Assembly (NCBI RefSeq): GCF_009793335.1
Contig: NZ_WING01000001.1
Location: 1,984,001-2,048,000 of the forward strand
Source of the DNA: Actinomadura sp. J1-007
GTDB lineage: Bacteria; Actinomycetota; Actinomycetes; Streptosporangiales; Streptosporangiaceae
Length of the DNA stretch: 64,000 nucleotides
Reading direction: 5' to 3'
Position 1 is the stretch's first letter. The number at the start of each line of letters is the position of its first letter. Shown here piece after piece: positions 50,064-58,096 of this stretch. A program made the translations under genes and the position numbers. The notes under the pieces were generated by a model. That model had not been told where the DNA came from. It searched no databases and saw only the letters and a program-made list of their open reading frames with translations.

Positions 50064-50815
50064 CGCGGCAGCTCCAGGTCCGTGACGGGGTCGATCTTCC
50101 GGTCTTCGAGGTCGGCCTTGACCGCCGACAGGAAGCGGGCGGCGTCGGCGCCGTCCACGAGCCGGTGGTCGTAGGTCAGGCAGAGGTAGGCCATGTCGCG
50201 GATCTCGACCCGTTCGTCCGCGCCGGGCGTCCCGACGGCGACGGGCCGCCGCTCGGCCTTGCCGACCGCGAGGATGCCGGTCTCGGGCGCGTTCAGGATC
50301 GGGGTGTCGAGCAGCGACCCGCGCGAGCCGGTGTTGGTGATGGTGAACGTGCCGCCCTCGATGTCGGCGAGCTTCAGCCTCCCGTCGCGCGCGCGTGCGG
50401 CGACGGCGGCGGTCTCGCGGGCGAGGCCCGCGACGGTGAGGCCGTGCGCGCCCTTGACGTTCGGGACCATCAGCCCGGCGGGGGTGTCCACGGCGAACCC
50501 GAGGTTGGTCCCGCGGTGGTACGAGGCGGTGCCCGCGTCCAGGTCGATCGTCGCGTTCAGCATCCGGTGCGCGGGCTCGGCCAGCGCCCGGCACACCGCC
50601 GCCGCGACCGCCGCGAGGGGCGACAGGGAGACGCCGTGCGCGGCCTTGAACGCGGCCCCGTGCTCGCGCCGCGCGTCCATGACGAGGCCGAGATCGACCT
50701 CCAGCGCGCTCGTGAGCTGCGCGGACGCGCTGAGGCTCTGGTGCATCCGGGTCGCGATGACCTTCCGGACGCGGGTCAGCTTCTCCGTGGTGGTCTCCAC
50801 GGTCGCCTCGGCCAT
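50060..50815 (-). CDS. 2-oxoacid dehydrogenase E2 catalytic domain without lipoyl or E1/E3-binding domains
   Basis: Protein of 251 aa covering only the acyltransferase core: TRVRKVIATRMHQSLSASAQLTSALEVDL at the N-terminus; TNTGSRGSLLDTPILNAPETGILAVG; and the active-site YDHRLVDGADAARFL (His and Asp) near the end. Ordinary E2 proteins carry a lipoyl domain and a peripheral subunit-binding domain first; both are absent. A free lipoyl-domain protein is encoded at 62201-62473 beside the E1 genes, so a complex of separate parts is likely. The ATG overlaps the M24 stop (TGATG). Confidence 0.87.
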   Translation of the reverse strand: MAEATVETTTEKLTRVRKVIATRMHQSLSASAQLTSALEVDLGLVMDARREHGAAFKAAHGVSLSPLAAVAAAVCRALAEPAHRMLNATIDLDAGTASYHRGTNLGFAVDTPAGLMVPNVKGAHGLTVAGLARETAAVAARARDGRLKLADIEGGTFTITNTGSRGSLLDTPILNAPETGILAVGKAERRPVAVGTPGADERVEIRDMAYLCLTYDHRLVDGADAARFLSAVKADLEDRKIDPVTDLELPR

Positions 50816-51957
50816 CACGCCTCGATCCGGAAGAGCTCGTCGGTGCCGGTCACGTCGGACAGCAGCCGGCAGCCGTCCTCGGCGACCGCGACCATGTCCT
50901 TGATCTGCATCCCGAACCCGAAGCCGCTGCGGTACACCAGCGGCTCCATGCCGAGGACCATGCCCGCCTCCAGGTCCTGGTCGCCCTGCGGGCCGAGGTA
51001 GGGGCGCTCGTGCAGGTTCACGCCGATGCTGTGCCCGACGAACGCGATCGGCGGCATCCCGAGCTCCTCGAACTTGCCGAGGAACGCGTCGTACACCGCG
51101 CTCGCCCGCACGCCGGGCCTGATCGCGTCCCGCACCAGGTACTTGCACTCCACCAGGTTCTTGTAGATGCGCTCGGCCTCGGGCGGCGGGTCCCCCACGA
51201 CGGCCGTGCGGCACACGCCCGCCTGGTAGCCGTCCAGCACGGAGAAGATCTCGACGCGGCAGACGTCGCCGGGCTCCAGGACGCGCGTGGTCGGGCCGAC
51301 GTTCGGGAGCTGGCTGCGCTCGCCGGTCGCGACGATCATCAGCTTGAACTGCTGCGCGCCCTGCTCGTACACGCCGCGGGTGAGGGCGGCGGCGATGTCC
51401 ATCTCGGTGTCCCCGGCCCGGACGGCGCCGAGCGCGTCGCCGATCGCCTTGTCGGAGATCCGCGACAGGCGGGTCAGCAGCTCCAGCTCGTCCGGCGTCT
51501 TGAGCTGCCGGGCGCGCGCGAGCAGGTCGTCCACCGGCTCGAACGCGGCCTTCGGCAGCGCGGCGGCGAGCTGGGCGTGGTCGGTGACCGACAGGTAGCC
51601 GAGCTCGATCCCGACCTTCCCGCCCGCGAGGCCGAGATCGGCGAGCAGGCCCGCCAGGCACTCCATCGCGTTGCCGCCGAACTCGGCCCAGACGCTCACC
51701 CGCGCGTCCGGACGGGCCGCGCGCACGGTGGTCTCCTCCATGTCGACGCACGCGATCGCCTCGCGCCCGTCGGCGGTGACGACGTGCGCGGCGTGCCGCC
51801 ACCGCATCAGCGGCTGCGACGGGATCACGAACCCGGCGGCGTAGGCGATGTTCTCCGGGGAGAGGCTGACGACGGCGTCGAGCCCGGCCTCCGCGGCCCG
51901 CGCCGCGAGCCTCCGGGGAATCTCGCGCCGCGCCGTCGTTTCGGGGTGGACGGGCAT
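50815..51957 (-). CDS. M24-family (creatinase-like) protein with altered metal ligands
   Basis: Protein of 380 aa: an N-terminal creatinase_N domain (RLAARAAEAGLDAVVSLSPENIAYAAGF) and a pita-bread C-terminal domain (KTPDELELLTRLSRISDKAI; VEIFSVLDGYQAGVCRT; GHSIGVNLHERPYL; GMVLGMEPLVY; MQIKDMVAV). Against the usual five metal ligands D-D-H-E-E, it has E, G, H, E and K, so two-metal peptidase activity is unlikely. Metal-free relatives such as creatinase cleave C-N bonds in small molecules. It heads the operon opposite the amidohydrolase and has a good promoter. Confidence 0.8.
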   Translation of the reverse strand: MPVHPETTARREIPRRLAARAAEAGLDAVVSLSPENIAYAAGFVIPSQPLMRWRHAAHVVTADGREAIACVDMEETTVRAARPDARVSVWAEFGGNAMECLAGLLADLGLAGGKVGIELGYLSVTDHAQLAAALPKAAFEPVDDLLARARQLKTPDELELLTRLSRISDKAIGDALGAVRAGDTEMDIAAALTRGVYEQGAQQFKLMIVATGERSQLPNVGPTTRVLEPGDVCRVEIFSVLDGYQAGVCRTAVVGDPPPEAERIYKNLVECKYLVRDAIRPGVRASAVYDAFLGKFEELGMPPIAFVGHSIGVNLHERPYLGPQGDQDLEAGMVLGMEPLVYRSGFGFGMQIKDMVAVAEDGCRLLSDVTGTDELFRIEA

Positions 51958-51971
51958 AGGGGCACCTCCGG

Positions 51972-52025
51972 TTGGAACAACTGGTAATACGACAGATATG
52001 ATAGGTGTGACGTAAGCAACGTCAA
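51972..52025. promoter_or_regulatory. overlapping divergent promoters of the M24 and amidohydrolase genes
   Basis: Minus strand: TTGACG (52020-52025), 16 bases, TATCAT (51998-52003), for the M24 operon. Plus strand: TTGGAA (51972-51977), 19 bases, TATGAT (51997-52002), for the amidohydrolase. The two -10 boxes overlap, so the promoters should compete. CAGATATG (51993-52000) also occurs at 20299-20306 by the NCS1 permease, a weak hint of shared control. Confidence 0.55.
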
Positions 52026-52046
52026 GACCGAGGTCAAGGAGGCCGG

Positions 52047-53531
52047 ATGACCAAGCCCGAGGCGACGGCGGGGCGGACGGGCACGGGCGCGGGCGCCCCC
52101 GGGCGCACGACGCTGATCGAGCACCTGGAGTTCGCGCTGACCGTGGACGCCGACGACACCCTCGTCCGCGACGCCGCCCTCCTGCTCCGCGACGGCCGCA
52201 TCGCCGACGTCGGGCCGACGGCCGACGTCCTCGCGCGGCTGGGCGACTCGCCGGTGGACGAACGGATCGACGGGCGCCGCCGGGGCGTGATCCCGGGGCT
52301 GATCGACACGCACGTCCACCTGTCCGAGACGCTCAGCCGCGCCGTCTTCCCCGACGTGCTGTCCACGCGCGCCTGGGTGTTCCACTGGGCCAAGCCGTTC
52401 TACGCGCACGTGGACGACGCCGACGAGGAGGTCAGCGTCACGCTCGGCGCCGCCGAGATGCTCCGTTCCGGCACGACGTGCTTCCTGGACATGGGCGCGC
52501 AGAACGACGCGGGCCTCACCGCCCGCGCCGCCGGCGGCCTCGGCGTCCGCGGCGTCGTCGGCCGGCACGCCGCCGACCGCAAGCCCGAGCGGATCCCGCC
52601 GGGCTGGTCGCAGGAGATGGTCGACCACCACTTCTTCCCCGACCACAAGGTGGCGCTCGAAGCGCTCGAAGACTCCGTCCGCCGCTGGAACGGCCACGCC
52701 GACGGCCGGATCCGCTGCTGGGTCAACATCGAGGGCAAGGAGCCGTGCAGCCTCGAACTGCACGTCGGCGCCCGCGACCTCGCCGAACGCCTCGGCGTCG
52801 GCACGACGTACCACATCGCCTCGTCCATCGAGGAGTCGCGCGTCAGCGAGAAGAAGTACGGGATGTGGCCCGTCACCCGCGTCGCGCAGGCGGACGGCCT
52901 CGGCTCCAACCTCGTGCTCGCGCACGCCGTGGCCCTGACGGACGACGAGGTGGCGTCCCTGGCCGCCACCGGGACGACCGTGGCGTTCTGCCCGTCCACC
53001 TCGCTCAAGCTGGCGAAGGGCGCGACGTCCATCGGCAAGTACCCGGAGATGATCGAGGCGGGCGTCACCGTCGGCCTCGGCACCGACGGCGTCTCCGCCG
53101 CCGGGAACCTCAACCTGCACCGGCAGGTCCACCTGGTCGCGGGCCTGTTCAAGGACGCGCGCCTGGACCCGACGCTCGTCGGCGCCCGCAAGGCGCTGCG
53201 CATGGCCACCGTCGAGGGCGCGAAGGCCCTCGGCTGGGACGACGAGATCGGCTCACTCGAACCCGGCAAGCAGGCCGACTTCGTCCTGTTCGACCTGGAC
53301 CACCACGAGTGGTCGCCGTACTCCGACGCCCTCCAGGCCCTCGTCTGGTCGGTCAGCGCCGCCAGCATCGCCGAGACGTGGGTCGCGGGCCGCCGCCTCT
53401 ACGACGGCGAGAAGGTGACCACCGTGGACGAGACGGCCCTGCGCGCCGAGGCCCGCGAGCGCGCCGCGAGCATCGTCGCGCGGGCGGGCCTGAACGACGA
53501 CGTCCCCGTCACCACCACCCTCTACGACTGA
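52047..53531 (+). CDS. amidohydrolase of the TrzN/AtzA / SAH deaminase family
   Basis: Protein of 494 aa of the metal-dependent amidohydrolase superfamily: PGLIDTHVHLSETL (HxH), TYHIASSIEES, NLVLAHAVALTDDEV (metal His), VAFCPSTSLKLAKG and GLGTDGVSAAGNLNL (metal Asp). The family deaminates or dechlorinates aminated heterocycles (S-adenosylhomocysteine, guanine-like bases, triazines). CAAGGAGGCCGG precedes the ATG. It is divergent from the M24-E2-VOC-pyc operon, and together they suggest degradation of a nitrogen-rich ring or guanidine-type compound. Confidence 0.85.
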   Translation: MTKPEATAGRTGTGAGAPGRTTLIEHLEFALTVDADDTLVRDAALLLRDGRIADVGPTADVLARLGDSPVDERIDGRRRGVIPGLIDTHVHLSETLSRAVFPDVLSTRAWVFHWAKPFYAHVDDADEEVSVTLGAAEMLRSGTTCFLDMGAQNDAGLTARAAGGLGVRGVVGRHAADRKPERIPPGWSQEMVDHHFFPDHKVALEALEDSVRRWNGHADGRIRCWVNIEGKEPCSLELHVGARDLAERLGVGTTYHIASSIEESRVSEKKYGMWPVTRVAQADGLGSNLVLAHAVALTDDEVASLAATGTTVAFCPSTSLKLAKGATSIGKYPEMIEAGVTVGLGTDGVSAAGNLNLHRQVHLVAGLFKDARLDPTLVGARKALRMATVEGAKALGWDDEIGSLEPGKQADFVLFDLDHHEWSPYSDALQALVWSVSAASIAETWVAGRRLYDGEKVTTVDETALRAEARERAASIVARAGLNDDVPVTTTLYD

Positions 53532-53538
53532 CCCCGCC

Positions 53539-53638
53539 GTCCGGCGCGCGCCCCTCGCGCGCTCCTCGCGCGCCCCTCGCGCACGGCCCCGGCGCACGGC
53601 CCCGGCGCGCGACCTCCCTCCGAGGCCGCGCGCCGGAC
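53539..53638. repeat. GC-only tandem repeats enclosed by a 12-bp inverted repeat
   Basis: The 133-bp gap between convergent genes contains three CCTCGCGCGC-like units, two copies of ACGGCCCCGGCGC, and a perfect 12-bp inverted repeat (53539-53550 with 53627-53638). The whole segment would fold into a large stem and may act as a terminator. No gene is supported inside it. Confidence 0.55.
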
Positions 53639-53664
53639 GCGTACGGCCCGGACGCGCGCCGGGC

Positions 53665-54815
53665 TTACCCCCACCGCTCGGCGAACGGCCGCGCGTTCGT
53701 CTCGTCCTCGCCCACCGCCCACAGCGAGCGCGTGCCCGGGACGCGGACGAGGTCGTGCACCACGCACCTCGCGGCGGCGTCGCGCTCGGGCCCGTAGACC
53801 GTCCTCCACTCCGTACCGTCCCAGTGCTGGTAGCAGGACCGCCCCGCGCCCGCCCCGGGCGTCCACACGCGGCCGCGCCCATCGAGAACGGGCCGCACGT
53901 ACTCGGGCCGCGCGCCGCCGCCCACGTGCGGAACGTCGGCGACCGCGGACCACCCGCCCCGGGCGAAGCGCCACAGCCGCCGTTCCTCCGTCCCCTGCTG
54001 CCACGAACCCGCTGTGGTGAACGCCCAGGCGTGCCGCCGCGTGACCGCACCGAGCCGGACGTCCCGGTACGGGCCGCTCAAGTCGTTCCGCTGCCAGCGC
54101 GTACCGTCCCAGCGGAGCGTGAACGGCACGGCGGCCCCTGCCCGTCGCTGGTCACGCCCGCGATCCACACGTTCTCCGCCGAACCGGCCGCGATCGACGT
54201 CAGCTCGGTGGTCTCCTGCGGCGGCAGCGGCACGTCCTGCTGGACCCACCGCCCGCCCTCGAACCGGAACACCCTGTCGTCGAGCGGGTTCCGGTAGAAA
54301 CCGGTGAGCAGGCCCCAGGCCGTCCCGCCCGGCTCCGCCGCGACGGCCATCCTCCCGGCGAACGGCCCGTCGAACGGGACGTCCACCCGCGTCCACCGCG
54401 CGCCGTCCCAGTGCCAGGAGCCAGGGGTCTTCGCGTACATGTCCACGCCGCCGATCCAGGCGGCACCGGGGGACGCGGCGGCCACGCTCGCCTCCTTCCA
54501 CCACGGCATCGGTTCGGGCAGCGGCTCGTACCGCCACTGCCCGCCGTCCAGGTGCAGGACGCTGGTCACCTTCGTGTAGCTGTTGGCGTGGCCCTTGAAG
54601 ACCACGGCGGACCCGGAGGACGACGCCGCCACGGCCCACGGCGTCTGCGCGCCGCCGTCGGGAATCGGCACGTCCCGCCACCGCGAACTGCGCCGCCGGG
54701 GCGACGCCGCACCCGTCGTCGCGAACAGCGCCGCACCGCCGCCGGCAAGCGTCGCGGCAAGTGCGCGCCTCCTGGTCAGGGCAGGGATCTCAGGGTTTTC
54801 CAGGCTGTCGGGCAT
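53665..54815 (-). pseudogene. Tat-exported repeat protein (paralogue of the next gene), one-base frameshift
   Basis: The N-terminus has LTRRRALAATLAGGGAALFA, a twin-arginine signal, then repeated W-DG-W units (VLHLDGGQWRYEPLPE, WHWDGARWTRVDVPF, FEGGRWVQQDVPL). At 54135-54138 the frame must shift to continue into FTLRWDGTRWQRNDL ... RCVVHDLVRVPGTRSLWAVGEDE. One added base in this C/G run restores about 382 aa, matching the neighbouring paralogue in length. Probably a beta-propeller-like secreted protein; function unknown. Confidence 0.72.
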
Positions 54816-54846
54816 GGGTCTCCTCAGGGCGGAACGACGCGTGCGT

Positions 54847-55992
54847 TCAGGACCGGCGTTCGACGAACGGGGTCTTCTTCGCCGGGTTCGCGCCGACGGC
54901 GAGGAGCGTGCGCGTGCCGGGGACCCGGGCCACGTCGTTCACCGAGATCCAGTCGCCGGCCTCGCGCGGGGGCCCGAGCGTCGTCGTCCAGGACGAGCCG
55001 TCCCAGCGCAGGTAATTGGAACGGCCGAGGTTCGCGTCCGGCATTCCGGCGAGCACGATGCCGCGGCCATCCGACGCGATGCCGCCGGAATACGGATATG
55101 CGGACTCCCCCGTCCTCGGCACCTGCGTGACGTTCGTCCATTCCGAGCCGTCGAAGTGCCACAGGAATTGCGGCGTGCGCTCCATCGAGGTGTAGGCCCA
55201 CACGTTCCGGCGGGAAAGCGCGAGAATCCGCATGACCCGCGTGCCGAGCGAGTCCGGGAGGTCGTAGCGGCGCCATTTCCGGCCGTTCCAGTGCAGCGTG
55301 TAACCGGTGCCTTCCTGGCCGCCCGCCGTGTAGTCCGTGCCGCCCACCCACACGTCCCTCGGGGAACGGACCTCGACCGCCGCCGGGACCGTCTTCGTGG
55401 GGAACGGCACCTGCTTGGGCACCCACGCGCCGTTCTCGAAGCGCAGCAGCATGTTGTTCTCGGGAAAGACCGTCCCGCCGGTGGTGATGGCCCAGCCCGT
55501 GCCGCCGGGGCCCGGCTCCGCCGCGACGTACGGGTTGTACGGCGGCATCCGCTCGTAGGGGAACGCCGCGTACGTCCAGGTGGCGCCGTCCCAGTACAGC
55601 GAGCCCGCGTCCCAGGCGTACGAGCCCATCCCCACGATCCACGCTGCGTTCGGCGTCGCAGCGGCGACCTCCAGGTTCGGGGCCCAGCCGACGGCGCGCG
55701 ACACCGGCTCGAACCGCCACGTCCCGCCGTCCAGATGCAGGACGTTCGTCACGGCCGTGCCCTGCTGGTAGTACTGGCCCACCGCGATCGCCGAACGGCG
55801 CGTCGGCGCGGCCACGGACGTCAGGTACGGGACGCCTCCCGCGGGGATCGGCACGTCCCGCCACTCGCGGCGCGGACGCCCCCGTCCTGGCGCGGGCGCG
55901 GCCGCGGCGCTCGTCGGCGCGGCGACCAGCAGCGCCGCCCCTGCTGCGGTGGCGATCGCGTGCCTTCTGGTCACGTGCGGGCGTTCGGCCAT
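54847..55992 (-). CDS. Tat-exported W-DG-W repeat protein, probable beta-propeller
   Basis: Protein of 381 aa starting MAERPHVTRRHAIATAAGAALLVAAPTSAAAA, a twin-arginine signal with an AxA-type end. The mature part has about six repeats of the type L/Y-x-W-D/N-G-x-x-W (LHLDGGTWRFEP, LYWDGATWTYAAF, LHWNGRKWRRYDL, WHFDGSEWTNV, LRWDGSSWTTT) with intervening 'DVWVGG/NVWAYT' strands. This pattern suggests a bladed propeller. GGGGGAG precedes ATG 55992. It lies beside a paralogue, so a tandem duplication is likely. Role unknown; possibly cell-surface binding. Confidence 0.78.
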   Translation of the reverse strand: MAERPHVTRRHAIATAAGAALLVAAPTSAAAAPAPGRGRPRREWRDVPIPAGGVPYLTSVAAPTRRSAIAVGQYYQQGTAVTNVLHLDGGTWRFEPVSRAVGWAPNLEVAAATPNAAWIVGMGSYAWDAGSLYWDGATWTYAAFPYERMPPYNPYVAAEPGPGGTGWAITTGGTVFPENNMLLRFENGAWVPKQVPFPTKTVPAAVEVRSPRDVWVGGTDYTAGGQEGTGYTLHWNGRKWRRYDLPDSLGTRVMRILALSRRNVWAYTSMERTPQFLWHFDGSEWTNVTQVPRTGESAYPYSGGIASDGRGIVLAGMPDANLGRSNYLRWDGSSWTTTLGPPREAGDWISVNDVARVPGTRTLLAVGANPAKKTPFVERRS

Positions 55993-56186
55993 GGCTGGGC
56001 TCCCCCGGGTAGGGCCGTCGGTTCCCGCCAACGTAGATCGGCGCGATCTTCGGAACGCGGAACCGGCCGTCCCCGGTCATGGCCCGACCCGGCCGCACTC
56101 CGGCGGCCCGCCCCGCGCGTCCGGCCTCTTAACGGACGCCCCTATCGGCGCGGACGTCCGAGCCGTTGAGCCGCTCGGACGGCGCG

Positions 56187-56942
56187 TCAGGGCGTCGGGA
56201 TGCCCGCGGGCCGCGCGGCGCGGCCGAAGCGCACCGGGACGCCCGGCGAGTACAGGACGCTCACCGGGTCGCCCTCCGGCGCCGGAAGGCCCGCCGCCGC
56301 CACGAGGTCCTCGTCGCATGTGACCAGTTCGGCGCGGTGCAGGGGCCAGCGCGGGTGGGCGTTCGGCAGGTACATCGGCCGCCTGAGGAAGGCGTTGTGC
56401 ATCCCCCAGCGGGCGGTCAGGAAGTGCTCCAGCTCGGTCGGCTCCGCGATCCGTTCACCGACCCGCACGGTGATGCGGCTGTGCGCGCCGCGCGGTCCGG
56501 GCCAGCGCCGCGAGCTGGTGTAGGTGATGGTGTCGCCGTCGGCGCGGACGGCCATCCGGGACCACAGGTACGGCAGCCTGAAGCCGACCCGCGCCATCAG
56601 CACGGGGATCAGCCGCGACGCGTCGAGCGACCGGAACACCACGCCCCGCCGCCCCTGCCCGTCCACCGAGTACAGGCGGACGTTCGTCTCCGGGAACGTC
56701 CCCAGATAGGGCACGCCCGGCAGGCGGAACCATCCGACGCGATGCATCCGGAACGCGACGAGCCCCACATAGGTGACGCCGTCGAGGGTGTCGGGAACCG
56801 TCCCGGCCGGGAGCAGCCCCGCCACGTCCTGCGGATCCACCGCCCAGTGCACGAAGGCCAGGTCCAGCCAGGACTGGGTCAGCAGCGGGCTCGCGATGGC
56901 CCCGGGCGCGTCGGCCGTGATGGGTTCCGGCGGTGGCGTCAT
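56187..56942 (-). CDS. DUF2071 family protein (YqjF-like)
   Basis: Protein of 251 aa: PLLTQSWLDLAFVHWAVDPQDVAGLLPAGTVPDTLDGVTYVGLVAFRM at the N-terminus, TFPETNVRLYSVDGQGRRGVVFRSLDAS, and a C-terminal LVTCDEDLVAAAGLP region, all as in DUF2071/acetoacetate-decarboxylase-like proteins. The biochemical role is not established. ATG 56942 lacks a clear ribosome site, with GTG 56948 as an alternative. It diverges from the uridine-kinase-like gene, with only 49 bases between starts. Confidence 0.82.
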   Translation of the reverse strand: MTPPPEPITADAPGAIASPLLTQSWLDLAFVHWAVDPQDVAGLLPAGTVPDTLDGVTYVGLVAFRMHRVGWFRLPGVPYLGTFPETNVRLYSVDGQGRRGVVFRSLDASRLIPVLMARVGFRLPYLWSRMAVRADGDTITYTSSRRWPGPRGAHSRITVRVGERIAEPTELEHFLTARWGMHNAFLRRPMYLPNAHPRWPLHRAELVTCDEDLVAAAGLPAPEGDPVSVLYSPGVPVRFGRAARPAGIPTP

Positions 56943-56991
56943 CGGCACGCGGCAAGCATCCCAGAAGACCTCCGCGGGGCAGTATGGGGGT

Positions 56992-57621
56992 GTGCGCGTA
57001 CGTCCGATCACCCGCGAACGGCTCGTCGCGGAGCTGGCCGACCGGCTGGCCGCGGCGCCCCGCGACGCCTGGACGCGCGTGGCGGTCGACGGCCCCGAGC
57101 CCGCCGCCCCCGGCGAACTCGCCGACGCCCTCATCGACCCCCTGCGCGCCCGGGGACGGGCCGTCCTGCGCGTATCGGCGCGCGACTTCCTGCGCCCCGC
57201 GTCGCTGCGGTACGAGTTCGGCCGCGAGGACCCCGACGCGTTCCACGACCACTGGCTCGACACGGGCGGCCTGCTCCGCGAGGTCCTCGCGCCGCTGGAC
57301 CCGGGCGGAACGGGCAAGGTCCTCCCGACCCTCTGGGACGCCGCCCGCGACCGCGCCACCCGCGCCCAATACGTGGACGTTCCTCCCGGCTCCGTCCTCC
57401 TGCTCGACGGCGCGCTCCTGCTCGGCCGCTGGCTCCCGTTCGACCTGACCGTCCACCTGAGCCTGTCGCCCGCCGCCCTCGCGCGCCGTACTCCACCGGA
57501 CGGCGCCTGGACGCTGCCCGCCTACGAGCGCTACGAGCGGGAGACCGACCCGCGCCGTACGGCCGACGTCGTCGTCAAGATGGACGACCCCCGCCACCCG
57601 GCCCTGGTCGAGACCCCGTGA
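56992..57621 (+). CDS. uridine kinase-like protein with degenerate P-loop
   Basis: Protein of 209 aa resembling actinobacterial uridine kinase-like NTPases: TRERLVAELADRLAA, RVAVDGPEPAAPGELADALIDPLR, VLRVSARDFLRPASLRYEFGREDPDAFHDHWLDTGGLLREVLAPL, VLLLDGALLLGRWL, and PAYERYERETDPRRTADVVVKMDDP. The Walker A position reads GPEPAAPGE and lacks the GK[S/T], so ATP binding may be lost. The start is GTG 56992, with GGGGGT nearby. The gene is followed by a lipoprotein gene. Confidence 0.8.
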   Translation: MRVRPITRERLVAELADRLAAAPRDAWTRVAVDGPEPAAPGELADALIDPLRARGRAVLRVSARDFLRPASLRYEFGREDPDAFHDHWLDTGGLLREVLAPLDPGGTGKVLPTLWDAARDRATRAQYVDVPPGSVLLLDGALLLGRWLPFDLTVHLSLSPAALARRTPPDGAWTLPAYERYERETDPRRTADVVVKMDDPRHPALVETP

Positions 57622-57686
57622 CCTACCCTGTTCGTTCGCAAGTCACGTGGCCGTGGACCGGCCACCGGAAGGAGCGTTCCCGTTTC

Positions 57687-58073
57687 ATGCCCAGGACTCT
57701 GTGCGCCGTGGCACTCGGCCTGACCGCCGCCCTCCTGGCCGGCTGCGGCGACGACAAGGACACCGCGAAAGAGCCCCCGAACACCCCGTCCACCCCGAAG
57801 CCGTCGGCGAACGGCCTCGACGGCACCTGGAAGGCCATCAACAAGGGCCCGATCACCGGACTCACCATCGCGGGCGCGAAGGTGACCACCACGGGCCGCC
57901 TCGCCTGCCCCGGCACTATCACCGCGAAAACCATCACGCTGAGTTGCGCCAACAAGGAGGGCCGCACCAAGGGCACCCTCCAGCCCAAGCCGGGCGACGC
58001 CACCAAACTCGCCATCCACTGGAAAGGCGAAGCCTGGGGCGGCGCCATCGACGCCTTCAGCCGCGCTTCCTGA
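57687..58073 (+). CDS. small lipoprotein
   Basis: Protein of 128 aa with signal and lipobox (LGLTAALLAGC), then a Pro/Thr-rich linker (about residues 25-45) and a compact domain (GLDGTWKAINKGPITGLTIAGAKVTTTGRLACPGTITAKTITLSC). Cys residues near positions 82 and 95 may pair. GGAAGGAGCG precedes the ATG at 57687. No family is recognised. Confidence 0.72.
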   Translation: MPRTLCAVALGLTAALLAGCGDDKDTAKEPPNTPSTPKPSANGLDGTWKAINKGPITGLTIAGAKVTTTGRLACPGTITAKTITLSCANKEGRTKGTLQPKPGDATKLAIHWKGEAWGGAIDAFSRAS

Positions 58074-58096
58074 GCCCCGGCCCCCGCGCCGGACCG

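Noticed and set aside
46453..50085. Open frame of 1210 codons on the plus strand opposite pyruvate carboxylase
   Set aside because: Antisense to a gene with complete biotin carboxylase, carboxyltransferase and biotinyl motifs; composition is that of a GC-rich antisense frame.
53539..53638. Possible CRISPR array in the repeat block
   Set aside because: Units are 10-13 bases, imperfect and without spacers of uniform length; no cas genes are present.
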